A DNA stretch of 64,000 bases. Source: Corythucha ciliata (Eukaryota; Arthropoda; Insecta; Hemiptera; Tingidae). Positions 36,635 to 49,211 of this stretch are shown in pieces. The stretch spans positions 7,688,001 through 7,752,000 of the forward strand of contig CM075937.1 in the NCBI GenBank assembly GCA_038030265.1. The letters are read 5' to 3'. Made by a program: the position numbers and the translations under genes. The notes beneath the pieces were generated by a model that made no database searches, was not told the origin of the DNA, and was given only the letters and a program-made list of their open reading frames with translations. How positions within the stretch are numbered: position 1 is the first letter of the stretch; every line of letters starts with the position of its first letter.

Positions 36635-37548
36635 CAGGGCTGGGCAGTAATTGAATTACGTAATTCAATTACAATTAGTAATTGGTAATTTGTAATTGAT
36701 AACAACACGCCATTGTAATTGATAATTTGTAATTAAAAGCACTTTTTCGAAGTAATTTGTAATTAACAATTACCAATTACATTTCCATCTTCAGAGCCAA
36801 CATTACTTCGAAAACTTTCGCGCCTTACTTGGACCTTTTGGAGGAGTTTTTGCATGAAATTCTCTGAAAAAAAAGAGTTTCAAAGCAATTATGACACGAA
36901 CGATATCCTCGAGCTTAGGGTTGCCAATTTGAAATTTGAGAAAAACGGTACAAAAGTTTCAAAGATCAAAACTCCAAACCAGTGGCGTAAGTAGGAATTT
37001 GTCTTGGGGGGGGGGGAGAAGGATCAGATTGAAATCTCGTAAGGTTGAAAGGAGGCGGGTAATTTCACATTTTAGTCATCATTCCACCCAGCCAGCACAC
37101 TCTTGAATCTGGACATCTTGCTGGCCTCATCATAGCCTCAATCTCTCAATTAAGGGCGATTTTTGAACTCTACTCGCAAATTAGCGCTTTTCTCAATTTT
37201 GGCCGAGTGTATCGTTCTTTTCAATTTCAGCCGCAGATTAGCGGTTTTGCCCCACCCCCTTCCATAGCCATGAATTTGCGCATTTTCTCAACTTTAGCAG
37301 CAAAGTATCGTTTTTATCCTGAGAGCGATGTTTCTTAGTTATCCACGTTTTCCTCAATTTCAGCAGCATATTACCGATTTTTTAATATTTTTACCAGGGG
37401 ATTAGCACTTTTCTCAGTTTCAGCTGGAAATTAACGTTTTTCTGTAGTGTATTCCCCAATATTAGCCGCAAAATAGGGGGACTTTTCACGAATTACGATG
37501 TTTTTGGTTCACCATACGGAATGCACGAGCGATCTTTCTCAGTTTACT

Positions 37549-39711
37549 CGCGGGTCTTACGTCGCGAAGGACGTGTTATGTCAGGAATAGTCATTTTTAT
37601 TGATATTTTTTACATCGTTTACATCATTTTTTGGGATCCACGCTGGATAGTTAAGACAACACATACATCCTTATATGCACACCTCGACACCACCACCATG
37701 CACCATGACACCTCGTACATCCTTAATTGCATGCCCGAACGACACTAAAAATCTTTGGAATTGTGTCCTGGTCTTCTGGTGGTACCTCCAAAAATGTATG
37801 TCTGACTGTTATCTGCAACTCTATTTTAAACAAACGTTCCAAGCTGGAACAGTCCTAATTGTCTTAGAAAAAAAAACAAAAAAATAAGTCGTATTTAAAA
37901 AGTATCGCTCCGGCAGCTGGCGGTCCGAGGGAGTGCATTTCATTTTGTAAACAGATATCTTGGGCCACCCCAGAATTAATAATCCCCCCCAATTCCATAT
38001 TTTCCCTCCTTTAAGTTTTTTGAGTTTACAGCGCTATTGATAATATTTGTTCCATCAATGTTTGAGCTCCCCACCACCATAATGTTTGCTGTCGGTTGAG
38101 TTAGAGCCGAACTTCATCCTCTATTGTCAACCCCCCCCCCCCTTACTTTCAAAATTTCAGAAAAATACTTCCATGTTCCCGTAGGGAAGGAAGTTTGGTA
38201 ATGGCAAAAAAAAAAAATTTAGCTGACACCAGATTCGTGTTCCTGGACCCCGAAAACGCCTAAATCTCGATTTTCAGTATGGCGTCTGTCGTCCGTCGTC
38301 CGTCCTCCGTCGTCCGTCGTCCACTTTTTTTTTTTTTTCCATTGGAGCAAATCTTAATGCGACTGTAATAATGTCCCCCAAAAGGGTTTGAAAGCTGTGG
38401 GACGGCAATGGTGGAACGTGAAAAGATTCGAGAGTCAAAAAGAAGGTCTCGCGGTGTCGGAACTGCGCCTTCTTCAGCCACGCACGTCACAGGCTCCTTT
38501 GGAGAGATCGTCTCCGATTTGCGGACCAATTTGTCGGGGGTCCTATATGGGTCGGTGGTGACGACGAGCCAAAAGACCAAAACACTAAAAACTGTGAGAA
38601 TTGAAGCCGCAGAAGAGGTTCCATTCTTGGAACTGGCGCAGTGCAGGATCCTAGGGTGTCATTTTGTTGCCCGGGACGAATGTCATGGTGGTTGCCCCTC
38701 ACCCACCAATCATTATCACTGCAAATAACAAACATTTCGCCGGTTTTCTGGTCGTTGAGTACCATAATTTCACTTGTGTAGCTCATTGCTTGGTCGTGAG
38801 AGTGGAGGAGGGGAGGGTCACTGGGTCATTCAGGCCGTGAAATTGCAAATATCGTGTATTTTAATCAACTGCATGCGCCGAGTAGTCGGTTTTATCGCGG
38901 AAACTCACGGTTTTTCTCGCTTTACACAATTCACGGTTTATGAAAAATCAATTTTTTTAGGGTTTTTAGCCGCTAAAACAACAAAACTCGCCGAATTTTC
39001 GGCATTATATCCGCGGAACAGCTCCGAGAACCACGAATTTTTGGCATACCAGCCCCGAAATGGCCAAAATTCAGGGGTTTTTCCTCCACTTTTAAGGGCA
39101 GAAACAGATAAATAGAGAGTTTTTCTTTTTATACACGAGGATTGGCGCAATTCACGGGCTTTTTTTTTTTTTTTTTTTTTTTTACTGCACGGAACCGCCA
39201 AAAATTTTTGGAATTTAAACCGCCGGTTTTCCCCCACGGTCGTCCCACGGGAATTTCCCAAATTTTATGCACGGAAAAGTCAAAGTTGTCAACTTGCTTT
39301 AGAATTTCAGCCACAAAATGGCCAACTCGCTGTTCTCCTCAATTATATTCCGCCCGCACAGGAAAAAACCTACGCCTGTAAAGCCGCAACTTGGAATTTT
39401 GTATCAATTTCAGCCGCGAATATGAGCTTTTACTGCACTTTGCTGACGAATTAGTGATTTTACACAATTTTAATAGCTAGGTAGCGTTTATATCCTGTGA
39501 ATCAGCGATTTTCTCAATTATAGCGGCAAATTATAGCAATATGTTTCCCTTTTGCAGTGAATTGGCGCTTTTTCCAAATGTCAGGTCAAAATTATTTTCG
39601 GTTTTTTCAATTTAAGCCGCGCTAATAATTATTGATTCTCTCAATATAAGCCCCGCATTAGTAATTTCTTTCAACACTTTGCTATTCATTACCGCATTTT
39701 ATCAGTTTTAT
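37549..39711. other. Extra segment inside hAT-2 copy b, unidentified
   Basis: Absent from copies a and c. It holds a short C/G-rich tandem (38280-38325), poly-T (about 39161-39183), and overlapping open frames on both strands at 38408-38786 in sequence more GC-rich than its surroundings. From 38850 on it has phrases with caattcacgg/ccgcgaat. No terminal repeats were found. Origin unknown; insertion or replacement are both possible. Confidence 0.4.
38280..38325 (+). repeat. GTCCGTC-type short tandem
   Basis: Repeats of cgtccgt/cgtcgtc, followed by a T-run. Confidence 0.75.
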
Positions 39712-40850
39712 TTTAAATTGTAGCGGCGACGTGTCGTGGCGTTTCAAACCTGTGAATTTCAGTCACAAATTGGCGTCTGGAGCAATTTCAGCTGTAAATT
39801 GGCGATGTTTTCCATTCTTAGCTGCGAATTAGCAATTTTCTCAATTTTTAGGCTTAAAATTAACCTTTCTCTTAATTTAGACCAGGCTGATTATTTTATT
39901 TTCTAAATATTACCCGCAAATTAGCGGCTTTTCACATTATACCACCGCATTAGCAATTTTATAAAACTTTTATAGATATAGATTATTGCTTCTTTTCAGT
40001 TCTAGCCGTGAATTAGCGTAATTTTTAACATTTTACTATAGCCATGCATGAATTTGCCATTTTTATGATTTTAGCCACAAAAATGCCTTCAGAAGGTACG
40101 AATTTAAATTATAAATGTAATTTTTTTTTTTCAAACCAAAAAATGTACATCTATCCATCATTTTCTGTCAAGAAATCATTTTTAAATTATAAATTTCACG
40201 ACACTTAATTCGTGAATTATTGATGTTTCTTAATTTTAAGCGAATTTTCGCTTTTTCTAAATTTTAGCAGCGTGGTAGCATCTCCATGCAACCCGTGCAT
40301 TATCTACTGAATTTTGTCAATTTTTGCCAAGAATCGGCGTTTGACTCAATTTAAGCTGCAAATTAACAATTTTTCCCATTTTTAACTGAGAATTAGCACT
40401 TTTCCCCCAATTTGAACTGAAAATTAACGTTTTTCTTAATTTTAGCTGCGCTAATTGGTGATTTTTTCAATTTGTGCCGCGAATTAGTGGTTTTGTTCAT
40501 TTTGTATCCGCGAATTAATGTTTTTCCATAACTCTATATCTGCAAATTGCAAATTAGCGATTTTTCCCAATTTCAGTGTGAAATAGCCTTTGTGCTAATT
40601 TTGCGTCCATTCAGCATCCTATTCCCTTTTTCATACGCGAATGGGCGATTTTACGCCATTTCAGTTGTAAATTTGCCATTTTTGGCCAATTTTAACCTGA
40701 AAGTGTCTTTTATTTGTCAATATTATAGCGTGTTTTCTCAACTTTACACAAAACTTTTTGCGTTGATTTTCACAATTTATTCGTAGAATGGCCTCCATGT
40801 ACCGGGAATCAGCGAATTTTCTTAATTTTAGTCAGGACGTTGCATCGCGA
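39290..40850 (+). repeat. Family A array inside hAT-2 copy b
   Basis: From about 39715 it is collinear with 7110-8250 of copy a. Before that it belongs to the unidentified extra segment. A shorter first part of the same array is at 37130-37545. Confidence 0.8.
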
Positions 40851-41119
40851 GACCACGAATCAGCCATTAGCGAATTAGCCAAATTAGCAAACCATGACTA
40901 TCCGGGGTTCCCCGTGACAGTTCGCAGGCTGGGATGTTAGCAAATTTGACCCCGGACATTTCGCAACCCTACTCATGCGACGCGTTTGGCATTTGGGGCT
41001 ATGCTGTTCCTGCTTCCTATCTCAAAGATCTGTTCTGACGTTCGATTGTTGGCTGGACGCACTAAAAAAATGACAGTGAACAAGAGCAAGACGCTTGCGT
41101 GTTCCACAAATCCAGCAAC

Positions 41120-41960
41120 AGGTCGTCCGTTTCTTTATTTTGACCTGTCTTCATGCAAACTTTTGCGAAATGGTTTGTTTTTTTTGCAATGTCGGCACTG
41201 TATACCCATGGCGGGGCATTTTACGTGGTCTTTGTGAATGGAATCGCCGCATTTAAAACAATGTGTCGACCAATGTAATAAGACGGTTCGGGTTGTTAAA
41301 TTTAGACTCAACTCGATGTGTGTTCCTTCGATCTAGATTCCGATTCAGCATCGTCTCCTGTTGTAGTTTCGAAGTTTCAAGCAGGAGAACTAGAGCCTTG
41401 ATCTCATCGAAAGATGTTTTGACCGAAGGGTGTTTACGAAGAATTTCCTGTTGCCAGTCTGCATTGTTGATTCCAAAAATTAGCTGATCTCTCATGCGCT
41501 CCTTCACTGTGTCCCCAAACTAGCATTTAATGGACTGGGAACGCAAACGGGCAATGAATTAATTTGCTGATTCATCTTCAGACCGACACATAGAATTGAA
41601 ATTGATGCGTTCGCAAAGTGAAATGTCTTTCCGCCCGAAATTCTTAGCTAGTACTGCGATTAAGTCTTCATAAGTCACTTTATTCAACGGCTGAGGGTGA
41701 AAATAGTCCGCTATGACCCTGAAGGGTTTCAAACTAAGCTTAGCAAGAGTGTAGTCTCGCTTTAGGTTTTCATCCTCGATACAGGACGCGGAGAGGGCGT
41801 AACTGAAACGTCCGAACCAGTACTCCCAGTCCTCAGCATCGGGATTGAAACTCTCGATATCGAAATCTTTGGGCCGAGTCACCTCAGTGCTCTCATTGTA
41901 GACAAAATCATCCCTTTGACGAGACGCTCGATCCCATCCTCGTCGCCATTTGTAGAATCT
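41120..41960 (-). pseudogene. Ty3/gypsy gag fragment with zinc knuckle, minus strand
   Basis: Frames 41882-41559 (capsid-like: FNPDAEDWEYWFGRFSYAL, LIAVLAKNFGRK) and 41507-41253 (QLIFGINNADWQQEILRK, LVLLLETSKLQQE) belong together apart from stops near 41560 and 41520. Further on (41262-41150) CFKCGDSIHKDHVKC forms a zinc knuckle, followed by CPAMGIQCRHCKKNKPF, as in many animal gypsy gags. It breaks at 41117 against the hAT-2 copy. Confidence 0.75.
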
Positions 41961-42049
41961 AAGTTAATAAGTCAATCGCATTGAAACGGAAAAACTAAAA
42001 AGCTGTTTATTGATTCTTAAAAGTCATGTGATAACAAAACCAATTGTGA

Positions 42050-42330
42050 TGCTACACCGCCAATTAGCAATTTCTCTCAATTTCCAACTTCGAATTGACT
42101 TTTTTCTCAATTTTAGCAGGGAATTAGTGATTTTTCTCAATTTTACCCGTGAATTAGCTTTTTTCCACAATTTGTGCCTTGAATTGGCGCTTTTCCGAGC
42201 CATAAAGTTGCCCTTTAGAAGCCGCGAATTGGTGTTTTCTCAATTTTAACTACGAATTACCGTTGTTATCAATTTTACATCCTCGAATGGACATTATTTG
42301 TCTCAGTTGTAGACCTCGATCGCGGGGGCT
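42050..42330 (+). repeat. Family A array, short
   Basis: About nine units (e.g. gaattagtgatttttctcaa) directly beyond the gypsy gag fragment. Confidence 0.75.
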
Positions 42331-42334
42331 ATTG

Positions 42335-43585
42335 CTACGCCTATGTGTACGTACACAGTAGGGACGTTAAATTCAATATAGCACACTCTTGCTGACTAAA
42401 AACTCTCAGTAGGCACACTATTGAACGGAAAAATGAAAACATTAAGGACCCCACTATTAAATTTCCCACTTTTGCCTGAGTCGTGTTAGGCATTATCCAC
42501 AAGGCCTGAAAACAGCCAGGCAATGTGAGAAATAATGAAGAAATTTCCCACATTGTCTAGTAGCACCAGGCATTGTGAACAATGCTTAGGCATTTCCCAC
42601 AATGCCTGATTTCCCACTTTGCCGGTGGGACATATACACAAGTGCGTGAGCGTGATGAAGAGGAGGGTGGTGGCTGTTAGTCTCCCCCACCACACACACA
42701 CACACACACCTTCAAATTTCCATATTCCACCAAATTGCGAGCACGTGGAGGATTTTAGGATTATTAATGGGGTGGGAAAGATATGACGGAGGGTGTAGAT
42801 ACCCCCCTCCCCTTTAGGATTGATGGGCCGGTATAATCTCACACAGGGTCGTTCACCTTAACAGTGAAACCCCCCCAACCCCAACACCAACCACCACACA
42901 ATACAGAAGTCCCGTAAAGCGTGGAAAGAAGTGTGGAAAGGAGAGACTAATTTAATAGAGTGGTTATCGAATAGGGAAAACGAGTAGGTGGGTGGGAAAA
43001 ACAATGTTGTGGTAGGGGGGGGAGAGGAATGAAAAAGAATCCTTTAGGACCTTTTTAGAACGTGTAGTTACCCCCTCGATTGTTACAGTCATGTGGAAAA
43101 TCACTGCAGGGGGAAAAAAGGTCAAAGTGATTTGTCCCAAGTGTTCAGTGATGTAGTGGGGGGGGGGGAGGCCACACAACTTTATTTCCAATTTGAGTTT
43201 TGTCAACCTTAGCGTTTGAACAACAAAAGTGACCAATTATACGCCCCCCTTCAACATCCAGACATGACTGTGCTGAACTACTGAGAGCCTTGAAGTCTTG
43301 CAACGCTGAGTTTATAGCTTTATACAGGGTCTAATACGTCACAAGCGACCACAGTGTGGGATCGTTAAACGATAAGAACTTTGGAAAGAGGAGCTCCCCC
43401 CCCCCTTCCATAATCAAATTCAGGCCGAATAGTCAAATTAAAACGCTAGAAAATACATGATGGGCGAGATCTGACATTTTTATCACATCATCTTCATCGA
43501 ATTCCACGTCCCAGAGCTGTCATTCACTACAGGGCGGTTGTGGTGGAGGGAGGGGTGGGACCCAAATAATTATTGTCCGTCACAG
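42335..43585. other. Intronic stretch without recognised gene
   Basis: Contains repeated short phrases cccac..tgcctg (42460-42620), the CA microsatellite and G/C runs. Part of it (ggggtgggaaagatatg) recurs at 31.01 kb, indicating an old dispersed repeat. Confidence 0.45.
42687..42710 (+). repeat. (CA)n microsatellite
   Basis: About ten CA units within intron 1. Confidence 0.9.
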
Positions 43586-43589
43586 TCGC

Positions 43590-45260
43590 AAAATCCACTG
43601 ATGGTATTGAGAAAAAGCGCTGGTAAATGCGTGGAAAAAACGATAACTCGTGGGTAAAAATGGACAAAAAAAAAATCACTAACTCGCGCCTAAAATAAAG
43701 AAAAACGATAAACTCGCGGCTAAAATAGAGAAAAACGCAGAATCGCGGCTAAAATCGAGAAAACTCACCGTCAGATCCGAGATTTCTGAAGTCAACGCCT
43801 CAGCCGAAAGTGAAGCAAAATAATAAAGCAAAAATTATCGACGCAACTTCCAGACCAAAGTTGAGAAAAAATTGCTGATTCGCGGCGTGTAAAGGACATT
43901 TTACGGCTAAAATGTCGAGAGAAAACGTTAATTCACGCTGATTGAGGACTTGAATTAAGCAAAGTGGCAAATTGGGACTGAAATTGCAAAAAAATAGCCA
44001 ATATGCGGATAAAAAAATACTAAAAAACGCGAAAAAACGCTAAGTCACGGAGAAATGATAATTTACGGCAAAAACTGACAAAATCCCAACCCAAATTCAT
44101 TCGAAGCTGAAATTAAGAAATTGCGGAAAAGCCCTAATTAGCGCCTAAAATTGTAATAAAAGGTAGTTCGCGCCCAAAAATTTAAAAAATCGCTGATTAA
44201 ATCGCGTCAAAAATTTAGAATTCACGGGTGGTATTGGGAAAAAGCGCTAATTCAGGGCTAAAAGTGAAACAAAATAGCTAGTGTAGACCTAATAATTATT
44301 ATTTTTAAAAACGCTAATTCGCGGCTAAGATTGAGAAAAATCAATAAATTGCGCGGCAAATATTAAGAAAAAGTCTAATAATTACACCTCAAATCAAGAA
44401 AAATTACTAATTGGCTGCTGAAAAGTACAAAATTCGCTATTTTGCAGCTAAAATTGAGAACAACGCCGATTCTTCGCTTAAAAATTAGGAGAAATCGCCA
44501 ATTCACTGGATAAACACGCTACTTCGCTATTGCGAGAACAAACGCTAACTCGTGGTGTGCTATGAAAAAAGTCGCTAATTAGCGGGGAATTCGCGTCTAA
44601 AATTGAAGGAAAGTCACTAATTAGCGGCTAATGTAAAGAAAAACGCTGCTTCACTGCTAAAATGAAGAAAAACGCTCAAGTCACGGCTAAAATTGATCAA
44701 AACGCTGATTCGCGGCTGTGAAATCGAGAAAACTCAAATCAAACGCTACTTTTCAATTAAATATAAACGCTGCTATTTCGCAACTAAAATTTGTGAAAAA
44801 GCGCTAATTTACGGTGGGCTTCGCAAAAAATCGCAAATTAGCGGAAAAAATTCTTTTTCGAGCGGCTAAAATCAAGGAAAATCACTCATTCAGAAAAAGC
44901 ACTAGGCTGAAATCGGATTTCGCGGATAAAGTGTAGAAAAAAGGATAATTCACGGCTAAAGTGGAGAAAAACGCTAAATTTGCAGCTGGGCTTGAGGAAA
45001 ATGTTAATTCAGTGCTAATTCCGTGGGCTTCGTTTAGCGGGAAAAAATTAAGATGAATGATAATCCGAGCTAAAATTGAGGAAAATAACTCACTCAGAAA
45101 AAGCACTAATTTGAGGTGAGTAATTGGCGGGTAAAATTGAGGAAAATCACTAATCCGCGGATAAAAGCCAATTCAATCGCGGATAAAAATTGAAAATATG
45201 CCAATGCGCGGCTTCCGGGAGGCCACTTTGTGGCTAAAATTGAGATAAAGCCCAAATTTA
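43590..45260 (-). repeat. Family A array, reversed
   Basis: Reverse complement of the family phrase (cgctaattcgcggctaaaat, tgagaaaaa). It meets a plus-orientation array at about 45.3 kb. Confidence 0.82.
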
Positions 45261-45299
45261 TGAGTATGAATAAGTATATTATTTAGGTGACAAAAACAA

Positions 45300-46970
45300 C
45301 GATAACACTTTGTAGTTTTAGTCACGAATTAGCGCATTTTCTCAATTTTATCTGTGAATTGTAGCTCTTTTTCTCAATATTGACCTCAAGAATCTGCGTT
45401 TTTTTCAATTTGCGAAATTTCATCAAGGAATCAGAACTGTTTTCAATTATATCTGCTAATTAGAGCTCTTCTCCATTTCAGGGTCCAATTAGCGTCTTTA
45501 TCCATTTTAGCTGCGTGAATTAGCGTTTTTTTAAAATTATTTTTATTTATTTATTTTTATTTTATTTTATTAATTCCAGTTGCGCGATGCGTTACTGGAA
45601 AGTATCCGTGAATTGGCGTTTTCTCAATTTTAGCAGTCAATGATCGCTTTTTCTCAGTCTTAAGGTCAAAACAGACTACTCGGACGTGACGTGGGACGCA
45701 CGCATTCCCCTGTGTGATACAATTTCAGAAAAGGCTTTTGTTGGTTTGTGTTCACATAGCTCTGACATGACGTGGGAACACGTGGGATGATGCGTGTCCG
45801 AGCCATGTGAACGTTAACAAACAAAAGCCTGTGCTGGAATTTTATATCCCCTGTTTCCACGTCATACGCCCGAGTAGTCTGTATTGACCTTTAGCCTCGA
45901 ATTAGCCCTTTTTCTCAGTTTTAGCTGGGAATTAGCGCTTTTTATCAATTTGATCCGCGCAATTTATCCATTCGATCTGCGTCATGCATAATTCAATAAT
46001 TTTCGGTTTAAGAATCGCCGCTTTCTCTAAACCATTAGCAATCAATTAGCTCTTTTTCTCAATCTTCCGTTACCTCAAGAATCCGCGAATTAGCGTTTAC
46101 TCAATTTTGCAAATGAGTGCTCTTTCCAAATTTTATCAACGAATTAGAATTGTCTTCAATTTTAGCCTCTAATTAGTGATTTTATCCATTTTATTAGGGA
46201 AGTAGCGTTTTTCTCTATTTTAGTGACGAATTAACTAATTTTAGAAACCAACGTGAATTAGCGCTTTTCTTTCTGTTTCAGTCACCGCGATATTACCACA
46301 AGTATTACGTGAATTGGCGTTTTCTCATTGTTAGCATAGTGAATGAGAGCTTTTTCTCAGTTTTAACCTCGAATTAGCGCTTTTTCTTCAGTTCATGCAC
46401 GAATCAGCACATTTTATCTGCGATTAGTGGTCACTATTTCTCAGATTTCGGCTCAAGAATCGCCGCTTTTTCTAAACCTTTAGTCATGAATTAGCGCTTT
46501 TTCTCATTGTAGGCCACGATGTTGCCACAAGAATCCGCGAATTAATGTTTTCTCAATGAGTGCTCTTTATGAATTTTAAATTTTATCAAGGAATCATTTA
46601 TATATATAAAATTTTAATCGCTGTACAGTGTTTTTCCCCATTTTGGCGTTTTCTCAATTTCAGTCACGAACTTACTGCGAGTATCCGTGAATTGACGCTT
46701 TACTCAATTTTAGCAGTTTTTTAAGCACTTTTCTCATTTTCAGCCCCGAATTAGCACTTTTTAAAAAATCTCAATTTTAATCTCGGATTTTCTCAATTTT
46801 ATTTGTGAATTGTAGCGCTTTTACTCAATTTTCGGTTCGAGAATCGCCGCTATTTCTAAAGCTTTAGCCACGAATTAGCGTGTGTGTTGTTGTTGTTGTT
46901 GTTTTTTTTGTTTTTGTTTTTTTCGTCTTCAAATTTAAGCCACGATGAATCGCTTAGCAGACTCAGCTAA
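45300..46970 (+). repeat. Family A array
   Basis: Plus orientation; interrupted by the palindromic MITE at 45662-45891 and by TTG- and T-rich simple sequence near 46880-46925. Confidence 0.82.
45662..45891. mobile_element. Palindromic MITE inside a family A array
   Basis: AAGGTCAAAACAGACTACTC at left and GAGTAGTCTGTATTGACCTT at right. Inner blocks also pair across the centre (GACGTGG, AGGCTTTTGTT, GTTCACAT), so the whole 230 bp can fold into one imperfect hairpin. The array resumes on both sides. Confidence 0.65.
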
Positions 46971-47880
46971 TTCATGGTTTCTCGAGGCAACTTATTCATG
47001 ACTTGAAGAAAAAGTGCTAATTCGGGGATCTATTTGGATAAACCCCGCTAATAAGTGTTTGAAACTGAGGAAAACTGCTAATACGTGCAGGCTAAGGAGG
47101 ACAAAAAGCGCTCTTTAGCAGCTATAATGGGGGGGGGGGATCCCAATTCGAGAAAATTCATCGATTCGCCAGGGCTAACATTAAAGTAAAGTGGTTCTTC
47201 GTGGATAATAAAAGAAAAATTCGGGGATAAAATTGATAAAATACGGTAATTCGCGGAATAATTTGGGAAAACTCGCTAAGTACATGGCTGAAACTGGGAA
47301 AACCAACTGATTCTCTCCTGAAATCATGATAAAGCACTCAGCACAGCGGATAAAATTGATAAAATTTGTGAATTCACGGCTAAAAATGAGCAAAAGTGAC
47401 AATTCTTGAATGAAAATTTAGAATTAATTCTAGGCTAAATTTGAGAAAAAGCGCTAAAATTCACAGATAGATTTGAGAAAACACGCTAGTTAGCGGCTAA
47501 AACCGAGAAAACTCGATATAATTATTGATTCCACACAAAAATTGCGATAAAAAACGCTAAAATGAAGAATAAGCTTAATTCGAGGCTAAAGCTGTCAGAG
47601 AAGCACTTATATTCGCAGCTTAAAATGGTAAGAAATGTCAAATTCACGGATCGATATGACTAATTCCGTTAGTTCGCAGCTAAAATTGAGAAAAATCGTT
47701 AACTCACGGATTAAATTGAGAGAAAGTGCTAATTCGCGGGTTTAAATTTACTAAAAGTGCTCATTCGCGTGGCTCAGAAGTGAAAGCAAGCGCTCAATTC
47801 ACGGCTAAAATCGAGTAAAAGCGGTAATTCGTGGCTGAAATTGAGAAAACGCCAATTCACTCGGGTCATCGCCTCCAGAC
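46970..47880 (-). repeat. Family A array, reversed
   Basis: Orientation switches again at about 46.97 kb. Units such as attcgcggctaaaattgaga continue to 47.88 kb. Confidence 0.8.
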
Positions 47881-47884
47881 TCCT

Positions 47885-49205
47885 GAAAATTAAGATTTTT
47901 TCCTTCGTCAAATAAAAGATTTCAGTATTTACGTCAATTTTAACGCGATCCGTAAAGTTTTTGACGGGGCGATGAAGGACGTGGGAGTGATTGTGAGGCG
48001 GGGCAGAGGGGGGGGGGTCTGGTTTAATACGAATGGCTGCGAATGGCGCTTGAAAGACCTTTAAACTTCTAACTTTGAGTGGTCCCGTCAAAAACAGTCT
48101 CCCCCGGGGGCCGTTTTATTATAAAGCGAGATCCAGTCGCACGACAAAACGCTGTGGATTTCTTTAAGGCAAACGCGCGGGTGACTGTGTATCGCGTGCT
48201 GTTATTTTAACGCCCCATAGCACGTTCAAAACTCTTTTTTCCCCACAATTTCAATTCTCGGTTTGAAGATCTTGTTGCTGACGGTTGTGTAATGGTAGAG
48301 ATCCGCGAAGGGGTCGTGATGATGGTTGGGAGCACGGAGGGGGGGGGCTAAACTATTTTCAAGATCGATGACGCTTGTATATCTATCCCCTTTGTCTTTG
48401 TGACGGGCTGACGGGGTTTATCTTTTACGTTTCGGCAATCGATACAATATAGTAACAATTATGGTCTCTTTACTCTTCCCCCCCCCCCGTTCACCTTACA
48501 CACACAACAAACACATTCCAATCCATCTGGACTGAACTTAACCCTCTTGGGTTAGTATGGCAGCTCCCTCGCGGTCAATTACTTCTATTTTTTTTTTTGC
48601 GAACGAACTTTAATTATTGTGGTTTCTCAGTCCTACAGTCCATAGTAAATAAGAGAAAGCTGGAACAATGGGGGGGGGGGACTGTTGGCGAATGCTTTTG
48701 ACTAAAAAAAGGGGGAACTTTCGATGTTTGACCTGATTTGCGGAAGAAAAACACGCGAGTGGCCGTGAAAGGTTGGGGAAACCCAAAACAAACTATCAAA
48801 ATAGTTTTAATGTGCGCTGGGCTCCAGCCAGAAATCTTTAAAAAAAGAAAAAAAAAAGTTTTTGTAGGGTGGATGGGCTGATCCAGTGAGGAGGGGGGTA
48901 AAATATTAGAGGCAGATTTTCTATGGGAGAAAATGACGGGAACACACGCACGCAACTCATTCTATAAGGGCCACTCATGCAATATATTGGCTCATATTAC
49001 AACTTTGAAGGAATTGGGAGGATATTTATGAATATTTAGAGGAATAAATCTTCGAGAGAGAGCGTTTGGTAACATGATGAGCGCAAAAAAAGAGTAAAAA
49101 CGTGAAGCAAAATGTGATGCTTGTGTATACCTTTACAATCTCACGTTGAAAACTGTCACAACTCTACTCGATTTCAACAACTGTCAAACACAGTAAATAC
49201 GATTT
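47885..49205. other. Start of NHE intron 1, no recognised gene
   Basis: Sequence just inside the GC donor. Free of arrays for about 1.3 kb; G/C runs only. It may represent older host intron sequence. Confidence 0.45.
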
Positions 49206-49211
49206 ACTTGC

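Larger units (their letters stand above)
36635..41116 (+). mobile_element. hAT-2 element, copy b, right end lost
   Basis: Starts CAGGGCTGGGCAG at 36635 and matches copies a and c to 41116 (...acaaatccagc). There it breaks off, without the last 160 or so bases including the right terminus. It lies inside a gypsy element: RT sequence ends at 36634 and gag sequence resumes after 41116. Compared with copy a, 37549-39711 is extra sequence replacing about 160 bp. It includes a GTCCGTC-type repeat, a poly-T tract, an open frame at 38408-38728 without recognised domain, and more family A-like phrases. Confidence 0.8.
1083..49211 (-). other. NHE intron 1 (48,129 bp, GC-AG type)
   Basis: Interval between the two NHE exons. 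The donor at 49211 reads G|GCAAGTAAAT on the minus strand. The acceptor at 1083 reads TTTTACAG|GC. The joined protein runs without a missing residue, so no further coding exon is expected inside. The intron holds two complete hAT elements with target duplications plus a truncated hAT-2 copy, a broken gypsy element, two LINE fragments, several inverted-repeat elements and most of the short-period arrays. Intron identity is inferred from frame and family homology; no transcript was available. Confidence 0.85.

Noticed and set aside
38408..38786. Overlapping open frames on both strands as a gene
   Set aside because: No domain recognised in either direction; overlap on both strands suits GC-richer repeat DNA.
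49201..49210. GT donor two bases inside the intron (AA|GTAAAT) for NHE exon 1
   Set aside because: It shifts the frame and gives KIGKLP instead of the conserved KIGFHM; the GC donor restores the family sequence.
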